Source: Flectobacillus sp.
Lineage (GTDB): Bacteria > Bacteroidota > Bacteroidia > Cytophagales > Spirosomataceae
Direction: 5' to 3'
DNA length: 6,512 bases
NCBI GenBank assembly: GCA_029865665.1
Contig: JARXAV010000159.1
Span: 1-6,512 of the forward strand
Both the position numbers and the translations under genes were made by a program. Position 1 is the stretch's first letter, and every line of letters begins with the position of its first letter. Below the pieces are notes generated by a model, which did not search any database, was not told the DNA's origin, and saw nothing but the letters and a program-made list of their open reading frames with translations. This document shows, in pieces, positions 6,486 through 6,512 of this stretch.

Positions 6486-6512
6486 TGATTTCTTTTAATA
6501 ATTTTTATTCAG

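Overview
The window looks like part of a polysaccharide-utilisation region from a Bacteroidota genome, most likely the Cytophagales (relatives of Flectobacillus, Arcicella or Runella). That placement is inference. It rests on moderate-to-low GC, four consecutive secreted glycoside hydrolases of Bacteroidota type, starts without clear Shine-Dalgarno sequences, and intergenic palindromes. All four genes lie on the minus strand, so transcription runs from right to left.

Layout in the direction of transcription: (1) a long perfect hairpin at 6428-6485, probably the terminator of a gene beyond the right edge; (2) 6398-5436, a secreted GH43 enzyme, probably an exo-acting alpha-L-arabinofuranosidase; (3) a 207-bp gap containing a 165-bp inverted-repeat structure; (4) 5228-3213, a secreted GH51 alpha-L-arabinofuranosidase with a CBM4-like N-terminal insert; (5) a 195-bp gap with AT-rich repeats and two hairpins; (6) 3017-2049, a secreted GH43 endo-1,5-alpha-arabinanase; (7) a 108-bp gap with a palindrome and a decayed relative of it; (8) 1940 to the left edge, a 646-residue 5' part of a GH127/GH146-type beta-L-arabinofuranosidase whose 3' end is outside the window.

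Together the enzymes make a coherent set for pectic arabinan and other arabinose-rich plant glycans. The endo-arabinanase would cut the alpha-1,5 backbone, the GH51 and exo GH43 enzymes would remove alpha-L-arabinofuranose from side chains and ends, and the GH127/146 enzyme would release beta-L-arabinofuranose through a zinc-bound cysteine. All four carry ordinary type I signal peptides without a lipobox, which suggests periplasmic action or release. No SusC/SusD pair, transporter, regulator or arabinose-catabolism gene is visible, so this may be an inner piece of a larger locus.

I see no new biochemical system. The least explained material is between the genes: a dispersed palindrome with core ACGGGTTTTAWCCCGT (two good copies, one decayed), a separate hairpin close to the endo-arabinanase start, and a 165-bp unit with imperfect terminal inverted repeats.
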